DNA of 64,000 nucleotides from Maribacter polysiphoniae (GTDB taxonomy: Bacteria > Bacteroidota > Bacteroidia > Flavobacteriales > Flavobacteriaceae), in the NCBI RefSeq assembly GCF_003148665.1, contig NZ_QGGQ01000010.1, forward strand, positions 124,001 through 188,000, read 5' to 3'. Each line of letters begins with the position of its first letter. Position 1 is the stretch's first letter. This document shows positions 1-8,943 of the stretch, one piece after another. Under the pieces are notes generated by a model, which made no database searches, was not told where the DNA came from, and saw only the letters and a list, made by a program, of their open reading frames with translations. The translations under genes and the position numbers were made by a program.

Positions 1-464
1 ATGATCACGGCGTAGGATTCTATCTTACCCACCACAGCGATGCTATAGTAATTGATTAAGGTGGCTAGAATGATGATGGCACTGGCGTACATATGGAAAT
101 CCATGTTTTTGTCATGTGTTATTTCCAATAAATTTGGGGCGTAAGAGCCAAATGCTGAGGCATATAAAGAAAGCATTATGATGTAACTTACCCATAAAAG
201 ATTGTTCATGCCACCACTAAAGATTGTTTTTCCGAACCCCTGATTGATGAACTTTACCGTTCCGCCCCTATCAGGGTATTTTTTTGAAAGTTTTACATAA
301 CTGTATGAAGTGATCAAAGCTAAAATTCCGGCAAACAAAAAGGCAATTGGTGTTCCTCCTTTAGCTAGGGATACGGCCAGGCCTAGGACGGCAAAAATAC
401 CACCGCCTACCATGCCTCCAATTCCAATGGAAATGGCATCCCTTAAGCTTATTTTTTTAGTCAT
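1..464 (-). CDS. APC-family amino-acid permease, N-terminal part (cut by window edge)
   Basis: My own reverse-strand translation gives about 154 codons running off the left edge. The protein starts MTKKISLRDAISIGIGGMVG and continues GGGIFAVLGLAV, which is the classic first helix of APC-superfamily amino-acid permeases with the unwound GGxxGxGIF substrate-binding segment. At least four hydrophobic helices follow before the edge. The role would be inner-membrane uptake or exchange of amino acids; substrate cannot be told. Start: the ATG at 464 places the conserved helix right at the N terminus as in the family, but the frame stays open to another ATG at 587 (a basic extension beginning MWLYQRKR), so a longer cytoplasmic tail is possible. 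No clear ribosome-binding site favours either. It shares direction with the HAD gene upstream of it but is separated by over 100 bases. Confidence 0.8.
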   Translation of the reverse strand, partial: MTKKISLRDAISIGIGGMVGGGIFAVLGLAVSLAKGGTPIAFLFAGILALITSYSYVKLSKKYPDRGGTVKFINQGFGKTIFSGGMNNLLWVSYIIMLSLYASAFGSYAPNLLEITHDKNMDFHMYASAIIILATLINYYSIAVVGKIESYAVI

Positions 465-701
465 CGGTGGTTGTTTTTTGAAAGCAGGGTAATCTGAATT
501 ATGCGTACGGGCATATTTCAGTTCAAATTTATCGATTTGTTTTTTGATTTGTTTTTTATGGGCTCTTTTTCTTTGATAAAGCCACATCGATTTGGGATTT
601 GGTCCTCTCCTTTTAGTGGGGGTAGAGGAGCAAAGAAGGGATGGGAAGCTGCTCTATTACGTTGTTTTAGGTAATTGTAGGTGTAGGGACAAATCCTACT
701 G

Positions 702-1421
702 CTATTTATAAGTTATGAGTATGTCCGCTACTTGCTTTAAATCGGGCGCTACAATTTCTGTCATAGGGGCCAACGGATATAATTGTTGCCCCGGTCTACT
801 GACAAATGCGGCACGCCATCCGGCCCAAAGTGCTCCGGCAACATCCCATCCATGGGCGGCAATCAGCATGCACTCATCAAGGTTTACACCCATTTTATGG
901 GCTCCCCAAGCATAAGTATCGGTAAACGGTTTGAATTTGCCAACATCCTCTATACTTAAACACGCATCAAAATAATCCGTTAGGCCAGCATTTAGAAATT
1001 GATTTTTGACCCCTTCATTGGATGAATTTGTAAACGAAACCAACGTATACCCGTGCTTTTTCAAAAGAGATAAGGCGGACGTAACCTCAGGATGTGGAGG
1101 GAGTGAGCGTAAGGATGCAAGAACAATATTTCTGGCTTCTTCCTGGGAAATCGTGATACCATTATTGGCAGCTACCATTTGTAATGTGGCAGCCCCTATA
1201 TGTCCAAAATGTTGGTATTGCCCACTGGCTGAAGTCACTAAGGAATACTGCAACATTGTCGTAAACCACAGAGAGAGCATTTCTTCTTTTCCACCCAATG
1301 CATTGCCCAATTGCTTTTTCATATTGGTCAAATCCAATAACGTTTCATTGACATCGAAGAATAAAACCTTTGGGCGTTTTCTTACTCGTGAATCGGTTTT
1401 GTTTTCCTGTGGGTGTTTCAT
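702..1421 (-). CDS. HAD-family hydrolase, haloacid dehalogenase type II-like
   Basis: A 239-residue cytoplasmic HAD hydrolase. Motif I is FFDVNETLLDL with the nucleophile Asp at residue 23; motif II is SFTNSSNEG, motif III Lys lies in GKFKPFTDTY, and motif IV is MLIAAHGWDVAGA. The length and the cap between motif I and II match the (S)-2-haloacid dehalogenase (type II) group, which hydrolyses 2-haloalkanoates through an aspartyl-ester intermediate. Many proteins of this group in Bacteroidota have no tested substrate, so dehalogenation is only the family assignment. It stands alone, divergent from the MFS exporter, with 325 bases between them. No signal peptide is seen. Confidence 0.8.
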   Translation of the reverse strand: MKHPQENKTDSRVRKRPKVLFFDVNETLLDLTNMKKQLGNALGGKEEMLSLWFTTMLQYSLVTSASGQYQHFGHIGAATLQMVAANNGITISQEEARNIVLASLRSLPPHPEVTSALSLLKKHGYTLVSFTNSSNEGVKNQFLNAGLTDYFDACLSIEDVGKFKPFTDTYAWGAHKMGVNLDECMLIAAHGWDVAGALWAGWRAAFVSRPGQQLYPLAPMTEIVAPDLKQVADILITYK

Positions 1422-1746
1422 TATGGCTCTATTTTCAAAAAAGTATGTGCTATTGTTCCGATAACCGTCCTCTTCTACTCGAATTTCCTATAAAAATTTC
1501 GGGAGGGTATTTGATTGATAAAGGTAGGGTTTTCCATGTTTTAAATAGGATATAGGTAAAACAAAGGAGCTAGTGAATCAATTTTTTGACATAAAATACT
1601 GGGGTAAAATTCCATAAAAATTGGATAAGCGTGTATAGTGATCGGTAGATTTCCAAAGGTAATTTTGCATTGTCAACATTAATAATTCGAATAAGGTAAG
1701 GGTAGTGTTCCCGAAATTGGATGTTGAAGAATAAAAATTGGAAATT
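1422..1746. other. Divergent spacer between HAD and MFS genes
   Basis: This 325-base AT-rich stretch separates two divergently transcribed genes, so it must hold both promoters. I see no convincing coding sequence, long inverted repeat or clear TTG/TAnnTTTG pair. The short open frames on either strand have unnatural composition. Confidence 0.5.
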
Positions 1747-2949
1747 ATGGAAAAGAATTTAACAAACAAAAAAGCCTTGATTGCCCTTGCTATAGGTGGT
1801 TTTGGCATTGGATTGACAGAATTCGTGATTATGGGTATTTTACCTGATGTAGCGAAGGGCCTGGATATTAGTATTTCAGAAGCTGGACATTTTATCGCGG
1901 CTTATGCGTTGGGCGTAGTGGTGGGAGCACCGCTTTTGACTTCTTTCGCTGCCAAGATGGATTCCCGAAAGATTTTACTCCTTTTAATGGGGTGGTTTAC
2001 GTTGAGTAATACCTTATCCGGTTTTTCGGAAAATTACATCACTTTATTGTTCTTTCGGTTTTTATCAGGATTACCCCATGGTGCTTTCTTCGGAATAGGG
2101 GCGGTGGTTGCAGGTAAATTGGCCAAAACCGGTAAATCTGCCCAGGCCATTGCCGTTATGTTTTGCGGTTTAACCCTCGCCAATGTTATCGGTGTACCTG
2201 TAGGAACCTATATAGGGCATGAATATGATTGGAGCATGTCATTCTATATGGTAGGTCTTGTAGGGTTATTGGCCGTATGTAGTGTATTTTTATGGATGCC
2301 CAAATTGGTGTCCGAACCAAAGGAACCTTCCATTGATCATGAAAAAGTGATCAAAAACGGGGAACTTTGGGCCTTGATCGCGTTGACTACGATTGGTACC
2401 GGTGGATTCTTTGCCTGGTATAGCTATATTGCCCCGTTTATAACGGACGTTGCCGGTTGGCCCGAATATATGGTGGGACATGCAATGATTTTGGCCGGAC
2501 TGGGAATGGTCGTAGGTAATTTTCTTGGAGCTAAAATGGCGGAGTGGTTTTCTCCCCTTAAGGCTGTAAGTATTAGCCTAAGTATGATGGTAGTTTTATT
2601 ACTGTTCAATTCGGTGTTCGCTTTTAACCCGTATGTGGTTTTGGTGATGACGTTTTTAATAGGGATGGCATCCTTTACGGTAGCGACACCCATACAAATG
2701 GCAATAATCAATACATCAAAAGGGAATGAAATGCTGGGGTCATCCTTGAACCAGAGTGCTTTTAATATGGGGAACGCTTCTGGGGCGTACTTCGCAGGAA
2801 TTCCCATCGCCCTCGGTTATGGCGTGGTCTATGCCGGTGTGGTAGGGGCTGTTTTAGCCGGTCTAGGGGTAATAATGGCTTTAGGGATAATTTTCTTTAG
2901 ACGCTATAAGGCCGTTAAGTATAGAAAAATGGCCATCAATAGGTTTTAA
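1747..2949 (+). CDS. MFS transporter, DHA1/AraJ-like
   Basis: A 400-residue major facilitator protein with about 12 predicted hydrophobic helices. The start region ALIALAIGGFGIGLTEFVIMG followed by LPDVAKGLDIS is typical of the AraJ/YdhP/PbuE group (drug or sugar efflux, H+ antiporters), and the second helix carries the signature GVVVGAPLLTSF-AAKMDSRKILL, the MFS motif A loop. Location: inner membrane. Start choice: an in-frame TTG lies at 1738, but ATG at 1747 gives MEKNLTNKKAL, the usual short basic head. The gene is followed by a bidirectional terminator shared with the convergent leuB. Substrate unknown; efflux of sugars or small toxic compounds is the family norm. Confidence 0.88.
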   Translation: MEKNLTNKKALIALAIGGFGIGLTEFVIMGILPDVAKGLDISISEAGHFIAAYALGVVVGAPLLTSFAAKMDSRKILLLLMGWFTLSNTLSGFSENYITLLFFRFLSGLPHGAFFGIGAVVAGKLAKTGKSAQAIAVMFCGLTLANVIGVPVGTYIGHEYDWSMSFYMVGLVGLLAVCSVFLWMPKLVSEPKEPSIDHEKVIKNGELWALIALTTIGTGGFFAWYSYIAPFITDVAGWPEYMVGHAMILAGLGMVVGNFLGAKMAEWFSPLKAVSISLSMMVVLLLFNSVFAFNPYVVLVMTFLIGMASFTVATPIQMAIINTSKGNEMLGSSLNQSAFNMGNASGAYFAGIPIALGYGVVYAGVVGAVLAGLGVIMALGIIFFRRYKAVKYRKMAINRF

Positions 2950-2989
2950 AACGCATATGAAAAGGGGAATTGGTTTCCTTGATTAAAAT

Positions 2990-3017
2990 GAAGCCCAATG
3001 TGAAAACATTGGGCTTC
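2990..3017. terminator. Bidirectional intrinsic terminator (MFS / leuB)
   Basis: Perfect 11-base inverted repeat GAAGCCCAATG / CATTGGGCTTC with a 6-base loop, flanked by an A-run on the left and a T-rich tract (ctatttttg) on the right. It sits exactly between two convergent genes, the MFS gene ending at 2949 and leuB ending at 3047, so it can end transcription from both sides. Confidence 0.85.
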
Positions 3018-3046
3018 TCTATTTTTGGGATTCAATTGTACTTAAA

Positions 3047-4102
3047 TTATAAATTGGCCGCCAACCAATCTCCAACTTCACTGGTCTTATAGGCTTTTCC
3101 TCCATCGGCTAGATCTTCAGTAACCACACCTTCGGCCAATGATTTATTGACTACATCACGGATAGCTTGTGCTTCAGCGGTTAAATCCATATCCTCAAAA
3201 AGCATGGCAGCCGATAATACCGTGGCCAACGGATTTGCAATATCCTTTCCGGCAGCTTGCGGATAAGAACCGTGAATGGGCTCATATAATGACACTTTGC
3301 TTCCTACAGAGGAAGAAGGCATTAATCCCATAGAACCTGCAATCACTGAGGCTTCATCGGTTAAAATATCACCGAATAGGTTGGCTGTGATCATCACGTC
3401 ATAGGCACTGGGCCATTGTACCAAACGCATGGCAACCGCATCAACGAATTCATAAGTCACTTCAACCTCAGGATAGTCCTTTTCCATCGCCTGTACGGTT
3501 TCCCTCCATAAACGGGAAGATTCCAAAACATTGGCTTTATCAACGCAACAAAGTTTTTTGGAGCGTTTCATGGCCATCTCAAAACCTTTTTTCGCCAATC
3601 GTTGTATTTCAAAACGTTGATAGGTCATGGTGTCATAAGCAGTGTCCCCATTATCTTTTCGTCCACGTTCCCCAAAGTAGATACCTCCGGTCAATTCCCT
3701 TAGGATAATTAAATCGGTTCCTTCGATACGTTCCCTTTTCAAAGGGGATTTATCAATAAGGGAAGGGAAGGTGAAAGTAGGACGGACGTTTGCGAACAAT
3801 CCTAATTTTTGTCTCATCTTCAATAGACCTTGTTCCGGACGGACTTTTGCCGAGGGATCGTTGTCGAATCGAGGATGACCTATGGCGCCAAACAATACCG
3901 CATCGGCATTGGCACATATTTCATGGGTTTCATCGGGATAAGGTTCACCAACGGCTTCAATGGCAGCAGCTCCGGTAAGGGCTGGTTTCCAATTGATTTC
4001 ATGATTGAATTTCTGTGCTATCGCATTGGACACTTTTACGGCTTGGTCTATTACCTCAGGACCAATTCCGTCTCCTGCTAGAAGGGCTATGTTTAATTTC
4101 AT
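3047..4102 (-). CDS. leuB: 3-isopropylmalate dehydrogenase
   Basis: A 351-residue NAD-dependent 3-isopropylmalate dehydrogenase, which oxidises and decarboxylates 3-isopropylmalate to 4-methyl-2-oxopentanoate in leucine synthesis; the same enzyme can serve 3-methylmalate in the citramalate route to isoleucine. The start LNIALLAGDGIGPEVIDQA is the diagnostic N terminus, REL(TGG)IYFGERG marks the substrate loop, and ITANLFGDILTDEAS with GSMGLMPSSSVG is the metal and NAD binding region. Length matches the family. It is the last gene of the minus-strand leu operon, 263 bases after the leuA/cimA gene, the gap being partly filled by a decayed four-helix-bundle gene. A strong terminator follows. Confidence 0.97.
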   Translation of the reverse strand: MKLNIALLAGDGIGPEVIDQAVKVSNAIAQKFNHEINWKPALTGAAAIEAVGEPYPDETHEICANADAVLFGAIGHPRFDNDPSAKVRPEQGLLKMRQKLGLFANVRPTFTFPSLIDKSPLKRERIEGTDLIILRELTGGIYFGERGRKDNGDTAYDTMTYQRFEIQRLAKKGFEMAMKRSKKLCCVDKANVLESSRLWRETVQAMEKDYPEVEVTYEFVDAVAMRLVQWPSAYDVMITANLFGDILTDEASVIAGSMGLMPSSSVGSKVSLYEPIHGSYPQAAGKDIANPLATVLSAAMLFEDMDLTAEAQAIRDVVNKSLAEGVVTEDLADGGKAYKTSEVGDWLAANL

Positions 4103-4149
4103 TTTTTTACTTTAAAGAAGGCCATACGTTTGTCGTATTGCGCTTTGTT

Positions 4150-4301
4150 TCACTTAATAATTGGTTTATTTAAACTTCTTCTGATTTTATCAACGTTATC
4201 GTTAAGTTCTAAAATTAATTCTATATAATTTAAATCCTTTGCAAGGACCGAAAAATATTCCAACTCGTTTGCAGAACTTTGTACTTTCTATAATCGCCCA
4301 T
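4150..4301 (-). pseudogene. Remnant of a four-helix-bundle (23S-IVS/Avd-like) gene, internally deleted
   Basis: Reading the minus strand, ATG at 4301 gives MGDYRKYKV, matching the head of the related gene at 6915 (MRDYKKYT). A few codons on, in another frame, comes QSSANELEYFSVLAKDLNYI ending at a stop at 4150, which matches the tail of the same family (cf. TELEYFLILIRDLKYI near 6680). About 195 bases of the middle are missing and the frames no longer agree. I infer that a complete copy once sat between leuA/cimA and leuB and has decayed by internal deletion. The family is the TIGR02436-type four-helix-bundle proteins found in 23S rRNA intervening sequences. Confidence 0.65.
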
Positions 4302-4365
4302 ACCATCGTACACATGTATTGAACAAGCAAGGTTCGAATTGGGTTTAGCGATATGCGTAAAGCGA

Positions 4366-5883
4366 TTAAATAATATTCAACATTTTTTCGGTCGCCTTAA
4401 TGGCCGATACGGTTTGATCGGAATCCAGACCACGGGTTATGAATTCCGTACCATTATTATCCCATGAGATGACGGTTTCACAAAGGGCATCCGAATTACT
4501 ACCGGGAGGTATACGTACCGCATAATCCGTTAATTTCGGAAAATCCCGTTTCTTTACCTTATAGATTTTTCGCAAGGCATTCATAAAGGCGTCGTATTGT
4601 CCGTCACCCTGGGCATTGGCTTCATGCAATTCCCCATCTATCTCCACAGCAACCGTTGTTGATGGTTTTAGTCCCTTCGAGTGGGTGAGCACATATGATT
4701 TTACAAATACCTTTTGATGATAATCACCACTGTTCAATACGTCGGAAATGATATAGGGTAGGTCATCTTTGGTAACCCGTTCTTTTTTGTCACCCAGTTC
4801 AATGATACGTTGGGTGACTTTTTTAAGTTCCTCATCATTCAGCGTAAGGCCCAACTCCTGTAAATTCTTTTGGATATTCGCTTTACCGGATGTTTTACCC
4901 AAGGCATATTTGCGTTTTCGTCCGAACCTTTCGGGTAGAAGGTCATTAAAATATAGATTCTTTTTGCTATCACCATCCGCATGGATGCCTGCGGTTTGGG
5001 TAAATACATTGTCGCCAACAATCGGTTTGTTCGCGGGAATACCGAACCCCGTAAAGGCAGACACCAATTTACTCACTTTATACAAGGAGGACTCATTTAC
5101 CGAAATATGGACCTCGGGCAGAAAGTCATTGATGACGGCAACAACACTGGCCATAGGAGCATTACCTGCACGTTCGCCCATTCCGTTTACAGTCAGATGT
5201 ATGCCGTGGCAACCGGCTTTTACGGCTTCCATCACATTCGAAACCCCAAGGTCATAGTCATTATGTCCGTGAAAATCAAAATGGGAATCAGGATAGCGTT
5301 GTACGATTTCAGAAATATATCCAGAGGTTTCCGTATGGGTCAATACCCCCAAGGTATCAGGGAGCAGAATACGTTCAACAGGTTGTTGGGTCAAAAAATC
5401 CAGGTATTGAAATACGTACTCCTTGGAATTTCGCATACCGTTACTCCAATCTTCCAAGTACACGTTGGTTTTGATACCGCGTTTTTGTGACTGTTCGAGA
5501 ATTTTCGAAATATCCCCAAAATGTTCCTCCGGTGTTTTTTTTAGTTGATGGGTAAGGTGGTTCAAGGAACCCTTTGTCAATAGGTTTTGAACACGGGCAC
5601 CAGCTTTTTCCATCCATTCCAACGAAACCCCACCATCTACAAAGGTCAATATTTCAACCCTGTCAAGATATTCTTTTTCGGCTGCCCAACTCGTGATTTC
5701 CTGAACGGCTTTAAGTTCCCCTTCGGAAACCCGGGCCGATGCAATCTCAATGCGATCGACTTTAAGCTCCTCTAGGAGTAATTTGGCCAAAGTCAGTTTT
5801 TCGGATACCGAAAAGGACACCCCAGATGTCTGTTCCCCATCACGAAGTGTGGTGTCCATTATTTCAATCCGCCGTTTGTTCAT
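4366..5883 (-). CDS. cimA: 2-isopropylmalate synthase family enzyme, probably (R)-citramalate synthase (LeuA/CimA type)
   Basis: A 505-residue acyl-transferring aldolase of the LeuA/CimA/homocitrate synthase family. MDTTLRDGEQTSG near residue 9 holds the Arg-Asp catalytic pair, FHGHNDYDLGVSN the metal-binding HxH, and FTQTAGIHADGD the linker motif; residues about 390-505 form the regulatory (LeuA dimer) domain with GDGQYDAFMNAL. From memory, the sequence resembles the Leptospira pyruvate-specific citramalate synthase along its whole length, including the hydrophobic-pocket positions (EIL-FVDG, LLTKGSL, NVYLEDWSNG). So it may condense pyruvate with acetyl-CoA (isoleucine route) rather than 2-oxoisovalerate (leucine route); LeuCD and LeuB downstream chemistry serves both. 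Automated annotation would often call it leuA. It sits 30 bases after leuD in the same operon. Confidence 0.85.
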   Translation of the reverse strand: MNKRRIEIMDTTLRDGEQTSGVSFSVSEKLTLAKLLLEELKVDRIEIASARVSEGELKAVQEITSWAAEKEYLDRVEILTFVDGGVSLEWMEKAGARVQNLLTKGSLNHLTHQLKKTPEEHFGDISKILEQSQKRGIKTNVYLEDWSNGMRNSKEYVFQYLDFLTQQPVERILLPDTLGVLTHTETSGYISEIVQRYPDSHFDFHGHNDYDLGVSNVMEAVKAGCHGIHLTVNGMGERAGNAPMASVVAVINDFLPEVHISVNESSLYKVSKLVSAFTGFGIPANKPIVGDNVFTQTAGIHADGDSKKNLYFNDLLPERFGRKRKYALGKTSGKANIQKNLQELGLTLNDEELKKVTQRIIELGDKKERVTKDDLPYIISDVLNSGDYHQKVFVKSYVLTHSKGLKPSTTVAVEIDGELHEANAQGDGQYDAFMNALRKIYKVKKRDFPKLTDYAVRIPPGSNSDALCETVISWDNNGTEFITRGLDSDQTVSAIKATEKMLNII

Positions 5884-5913
5884 TTATAGGGAACTTGTCG
5901 ATTATTATTACGT

Positions 5914-6510
5914 TTATAAAGGGGTATCTTGAGCGTATTCGCTGATCTTTTCCTTAATGTTCAATAGGAAATCGATATCATCGAAACCGTTCAGCATATT
6001 CGCTTTTTTATAGTCATTGATATCAAAACTTTCCTTTTCACCTGTCGCAAGGATGGTGATGGATTGATCAGGAAGGTTTATTTCCAATTCAGTTTTAGGG
6101 TCTGCCTCAATGGCCGTAAAGATCTTATGCAGGAATTCCGAAGTCACCTGAACGGGTAATACCCCGATATTCAAACAGTTGTTTCTAAAGATATCCGCAA
6201 AGAAACTTGAAACCACACAACGGAAACCATAATCATAAACGGCCCATGCCGCATGTTCCCGGGAAGAACCCGAACCGAAGTTTTTGCCACCAACCAAAAT
6301 CTTACCACCGTAGATGGGATTGTTGAGCACGAAATCCTTTTTAGGGGTATTGTCTGGGTTATAGCGCCAGTCCCTAAATAGGTTGTCGCCAAAACCTTTT
6401 CGTTCGGTAGCCTTCAAAAAACGGGCTGGAATTATTTGATCGGTATCCACATTCTCAATGGGAAGCGGTACCGCTGAAGATGTTACTATATTGAATTTAT
6501 CGTATGCCAT
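5914..6510 (-). CDS. leuD: 3-isopropylmalate dehydratase small subunit
   Basis: A 198-residue small (swivelling) subunit of isopropylmalate isomerase, which with LeuC converts 2- to 3-isopropylmalate. PIENVDTDQIIPARFLK near residue 18 and GKNFGSGSSREHAAWA near residue 76 are the family signatures; the latter helps bind the substrate carboxylates. Length agrees with bacterial LeuD (about 190-200). It is second in the structural order of the operon, separated from leuC by about 440 bases that contain a frameshifted four-helix-bundle gene and short inverted repeats, and followed after 30 bases by the leuA/cimA gene. Confidence 0.97.
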   Translation of the reverse strand: MAYDKFNIVTSSAVPLPIENVDTDQIIPARFLKATERKGFGDNLFRDWRYNPDNTPKKDFVLNNPIYGGKILVGGKNFGSGSSREHAAWAVYDYGFRCVVSSFFADIFRNNCLNIGVLPVQVTSEFLHKIFTAIEADPKTELEINLPDQSITILATGEKESFDINDYKKANMLNGFDDIDFLLNIKEKISEYAQDTPL

Positions 6511-6539
6511 TTTTTTCGCTTTTGCTCAAAACGCCTTGC

Positions 6540-6938
6540 GCTAATCGCCACTCGCTTTTCGCTGTTGATTATATTTTATTTATTAAACTTGCTAAGCTCT
6601 TACCTAGTTTATTTACTTTGTTATTTAGTGATTCAAAGGTTTGATTGTCAATATATTTTAAATCCCTGATTAAAATCAAAAAATATTCTAATTCTGTTGT
6701 TGATCCTCTAGCTATTATTAAAAAATGTTGAACTCTTTATCTGTTTCCCTACCGCATCCCTCAGCAATATTTGAAGGAATGGAATATGAAGCTCTTTTTA
6801 TTTGACTTATAATCTCATACCTCTCTTCTTTGGGTAAATCTTTTGATAATTTATAAATATCAAGTGTTATCTCATGTCCAAGTTGCCAGATAGTATATTT
6901 TTTATAGTCCCTCATTTTCTAAGCCATAAGCGATTAGC
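6540..6938. repeat. Inverted-repeat-bounded insert carrying the four-helix-bundle gene
   Basis: The leuC-leuD spacer holds GCTAATCGC at 6540-6548 and its exact reverse complement GCGATTAGC at 6930-6938, embedded in longer imperfect GCG/TTCGC-rich tracts on both sides. The frameshifted four-helix-bundle gene lies between them. The leuA-leuB spacer has a related tract (AAAGCG at 4359-4364, CGCTTT at 4141-4146) around its own remnant. This layout resembles the stem-bounded intervening sequences of 23S rRNA, here inside a protein-coding operon; that comparison is inference. Confidence 0.5.
6569..6915 (-). pseudogene. Four-helix-bundle protein (23S-IVS/Avd-like), frameshifted
   Basis: The intact 5' part (6915 to 6718) encodes MRDYKKYTIWQLGHEITLD, then KLSKDLPKEERY, RASYSIPSNIAEGCGR, all hallmarks of the TIGR02436 four-helix-bundle family. 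It stops early after KEFNIF at a run of six T (plus strand A at 6720-6725). Adding one T joins it to IIARGSTTELEYF and LKYI...SLASLINKI, ending at 6569, which gives the family's usual 115-residue length and its conserved FLxIARGSxxELE helix. So either a one-base deletion in a homopolymer has broken the gene, or there is slippage, or a sequence error. Its function is unknown; relatives occur in rRNA intervening sequences and as the Avd accessory protein of diversity-generating retroelements. It lies co-directionally inside the leu operon. Confidence 0.7.
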
Positions 6939-6951
6939 TTAAAGCGAATAG

Positions 6952-8358
6952 CTATACTTCCATCAACTCCCTAGGATCGGTTACTTTACCTGTAACGGCA
7001 GCGGCAGCGGCTACTAGCGGACTTGCCAATAATGTTCTTGATCCGGGACCTTGACGGCCTTCAAAATTTCGGTTCGATGTACTTACTGCATATTTACCGG
7101 CAGGAACCTTATCATCGTTCATGGCCAAACAGGCAGAACAACCGGGTTCACGCAATTCAAAACCAGCTTCATTTAGAATAGCGAGCAAGCCTTCATTCTT
7201 TATAGCTGCTTCCACTTGATGCGATCCAGGAACCAACCATGCAGTTACATTAGCTGCTTTTTTCCTTCCTTTAACAATGGATGTAAAGGCCCTAAAATCC
7301 TCAATCCTTCCATTGGTACAACTTCCAAGGAAAACAAAATCGATGGGTTTGCCCATCATACTGTCGCCTTCATTGAAATTCATATATTGAAGTGATTTTT
7401 GGTAGGTTGCGGCTCCTCCTTCAACGGCATTGGCATTAGGAATATCATTTGAAATTCCGATACCCATTCCCGGATTGGTTCCGAAAGTAATCATAGGTTC
7501 AATGTTCGAAGCATCAAAAGTGATTTCCTTATCGAATTGTGCACCTTCGTCGGTGTACAAGGTTTCCCAATAGGTCATAGCCTTATCCAAAGCAGCACCT
7601 TTAGGAGAGAATTCACGTCCTTTTACATATTCAAAGGTTTTCTCATCCGGAGCGATCATACCGCCACGAGCCCCCATTTCAATACTGAGGTTACAAACGG
7701 TCATTCGACCTTCCATCGTCATATCACGAAAAACCTGTCCTGCATATTCCACAAAATAACCTGTGGCACCCGAGGTTGTCAACTGAGAAATAATATACAA
7801 GGCAACATCCTTAGGGGTTACCCCTCTGTTTAACGAACCCTCTACATTGATTCGCATACTCTTGGGCTTCGCCTGCATAATGCATTGTGTGGCCAAAACC
7901 ATTTCAACCTCGGAAGTACCAATACCAAATGCAATGGCACCGAAAGCACCATGCGTGGAAGTATGGGAGTCACCACATACGATTGTGGCTCCAGGTTGTG
8001 TAATGCCGTATTCAGGACCTACTACGTGTACAATCCCGTTTTTCTCATGACCCAATCCCCAATAGGAGATACCGTAAGCTGCAGAATTTTCTTCCAAGGC
8101 TTTCAACTGATTGGCGGAAAGTGGGTCTTCAACAGGTAAATGTTGGTTGATGGTAGGGGTATTGTGATCCGCAGTGGCAAACGTTTTTTCTGGATGCAAA
8201 ACTTTGATGCCCCTGTTTTTTAATCCTAAAAATGCCACGGGACTCGTAACTTCATGGACTAGGTGACGGTCAATGAACAATACATCCGGACCATTTTCAA
8301 TATGTTCTACCACATGGGAATCCCATACTTTATCAAATAGTGTCTTTTTTGAACTCAT
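6952..8358 (-). CDS. leuC: 3-isopropylmalate dehydratase large subunit
   Basis: A 468-residue aconitase-family large subunit of isopropylmalate isomerase. [16 protein letters not shown] supplies the first iron-sulfur cysteine and [14 protein letters not shown] the other two, giving a [4Fe-4S] site; [14 protein letters not shown] and [10 protein letters not shown] are the substrate-binding signatures. Length is standard for LeuC. It is the first gene of the minus-strand operon leuC-leuD-leuA/cimA-leuB. A candidate -7 box lies about 22 bases upstream of the start. No leucine-rich leader peptide or attenuator was recognised. Confidence 0.97.
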   Translation of the reverse strand: MSSKKTLFDKVWDSHVVEHIENGPDVLFIDRHLVHEVTSPVAFLGLKNRGIKVLHPEKTFATADHNTPTINQHLPVEDPLSANQLKALEENSAAYGISYWGLGHEKNGIVHVVGPEYGITQPGATIVCGDSHTSTHGAFGAIAFGIGTSEVEMVLATQCIMQAKPKSMRINVEGSLNRGVTPKDVALYIISQLTTSGATGYFVEYAGQVFRDMTMEGRMTVCNLSIEMGARGGMIAPDEKTFEYVKGREFSPKGAALDKAMTYWETLYTDEGAQFDKEITFDASNIEPMITFGTNPGMGIGISNDIPNANAVEGGAATYQKSLQYMNFNEGDSMMGKPIDFVFLGSCTNGRIEDFRAFTSIVKGRKKAANVTAWLVPGSHQVEAAIKNEGLLAILNEAGFELREPGCSACLAMNDDKVPAGKYAVSTSNRNFEGRQGPGSRTLLASPLVAAAAAVTGKVTDPRELMEV

Positions 8359-8943
8359 AATGCTATTTCTTCTAAGCTTACAAAGCTATCAAAAGTAGAC
8401 TTTCAAGGAAATTATTAGTGCTGTAAATTACGATGTTCAACAAGGTCTTAATCAGGGCATGGAGACTTATGTGTATGCATAAATCCCTTTTTTACATATA
8501 CTTTACAGGATGATGAATAGCTTTTGTAGTTGCAATAATCAAAAGAATTTTTGCGTATTGGTGATATTTGGAATTTTGAGGGGAACAATGGGATTCTTCG
8601 ATCAACTGAAAGTAGGAATTGTTTTTGGATAGGCCACAGTGCTATGATCTCTAAAAGGAGTTTTTTTTGATTCAAGGCGTTTGCCAAACTATTTTAGAAA
8701 ATATGTTCTATCGATGATTTTTTGTTCAGGTTACCGCTAAATCCAAATAGGACCATAATTAATGGCATACATTCAGGAATTTCTTGATCTTTTAAGTGGG
8801 CATTTCGCGAAATGAATCCCTCAAGCGGTTTTCAAATTAATATGGGCTGTATTGAATAATTAAAAAAATAACATCAAATTCCTTTATTGATATTGGGGGT
8901 TCCTTAATTTAGCTTCTTTTTAATAATATCGAGTTTAGCTTTC
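8359..8943. other. Divergent spacer between leuC and the LytS-type kinase
   Basis: 585 bases between divergent operons. Besides a possible leuC -7 box (8381-8388, minus) I see no gene: the short open frames on both strands have low-complexity or unnatural composition and no recognisable domain. No T-box, riboswitch or leader peptide was recognised by eye. Confidence 0.5.
8381..8388 (-). promoter_or_regulatory. Candidate leuC -7 box
   Basis: On the minus strand TAGCTTTG fits the Bacteroidota -7 consensus TAnnTTTG and lies 22 bases before the leuC ATG. The matching -33 element is weak: CTTG (8404-8407) is only 15 bases away, so this is a tentative call. Confidence 0.3.

Noticed and set aside
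310-492. Plus-strand open frame of 60 codons
   Set aside because: It is the antisense of the APC permease, whose reverse-strand translation gives a clear transporter N terminus.
1578-1808. Minus-strand open frame between HAD and MFS
   Set aside because: It overlaps the MFS start and has no recognisable domain; the MFS reading is certain.
8448-8687. Minus-strand 79-codon frame in the leuC/kinase spacer
   Set aside because: Composition unlike real proteins here, no homology signal, no start context.
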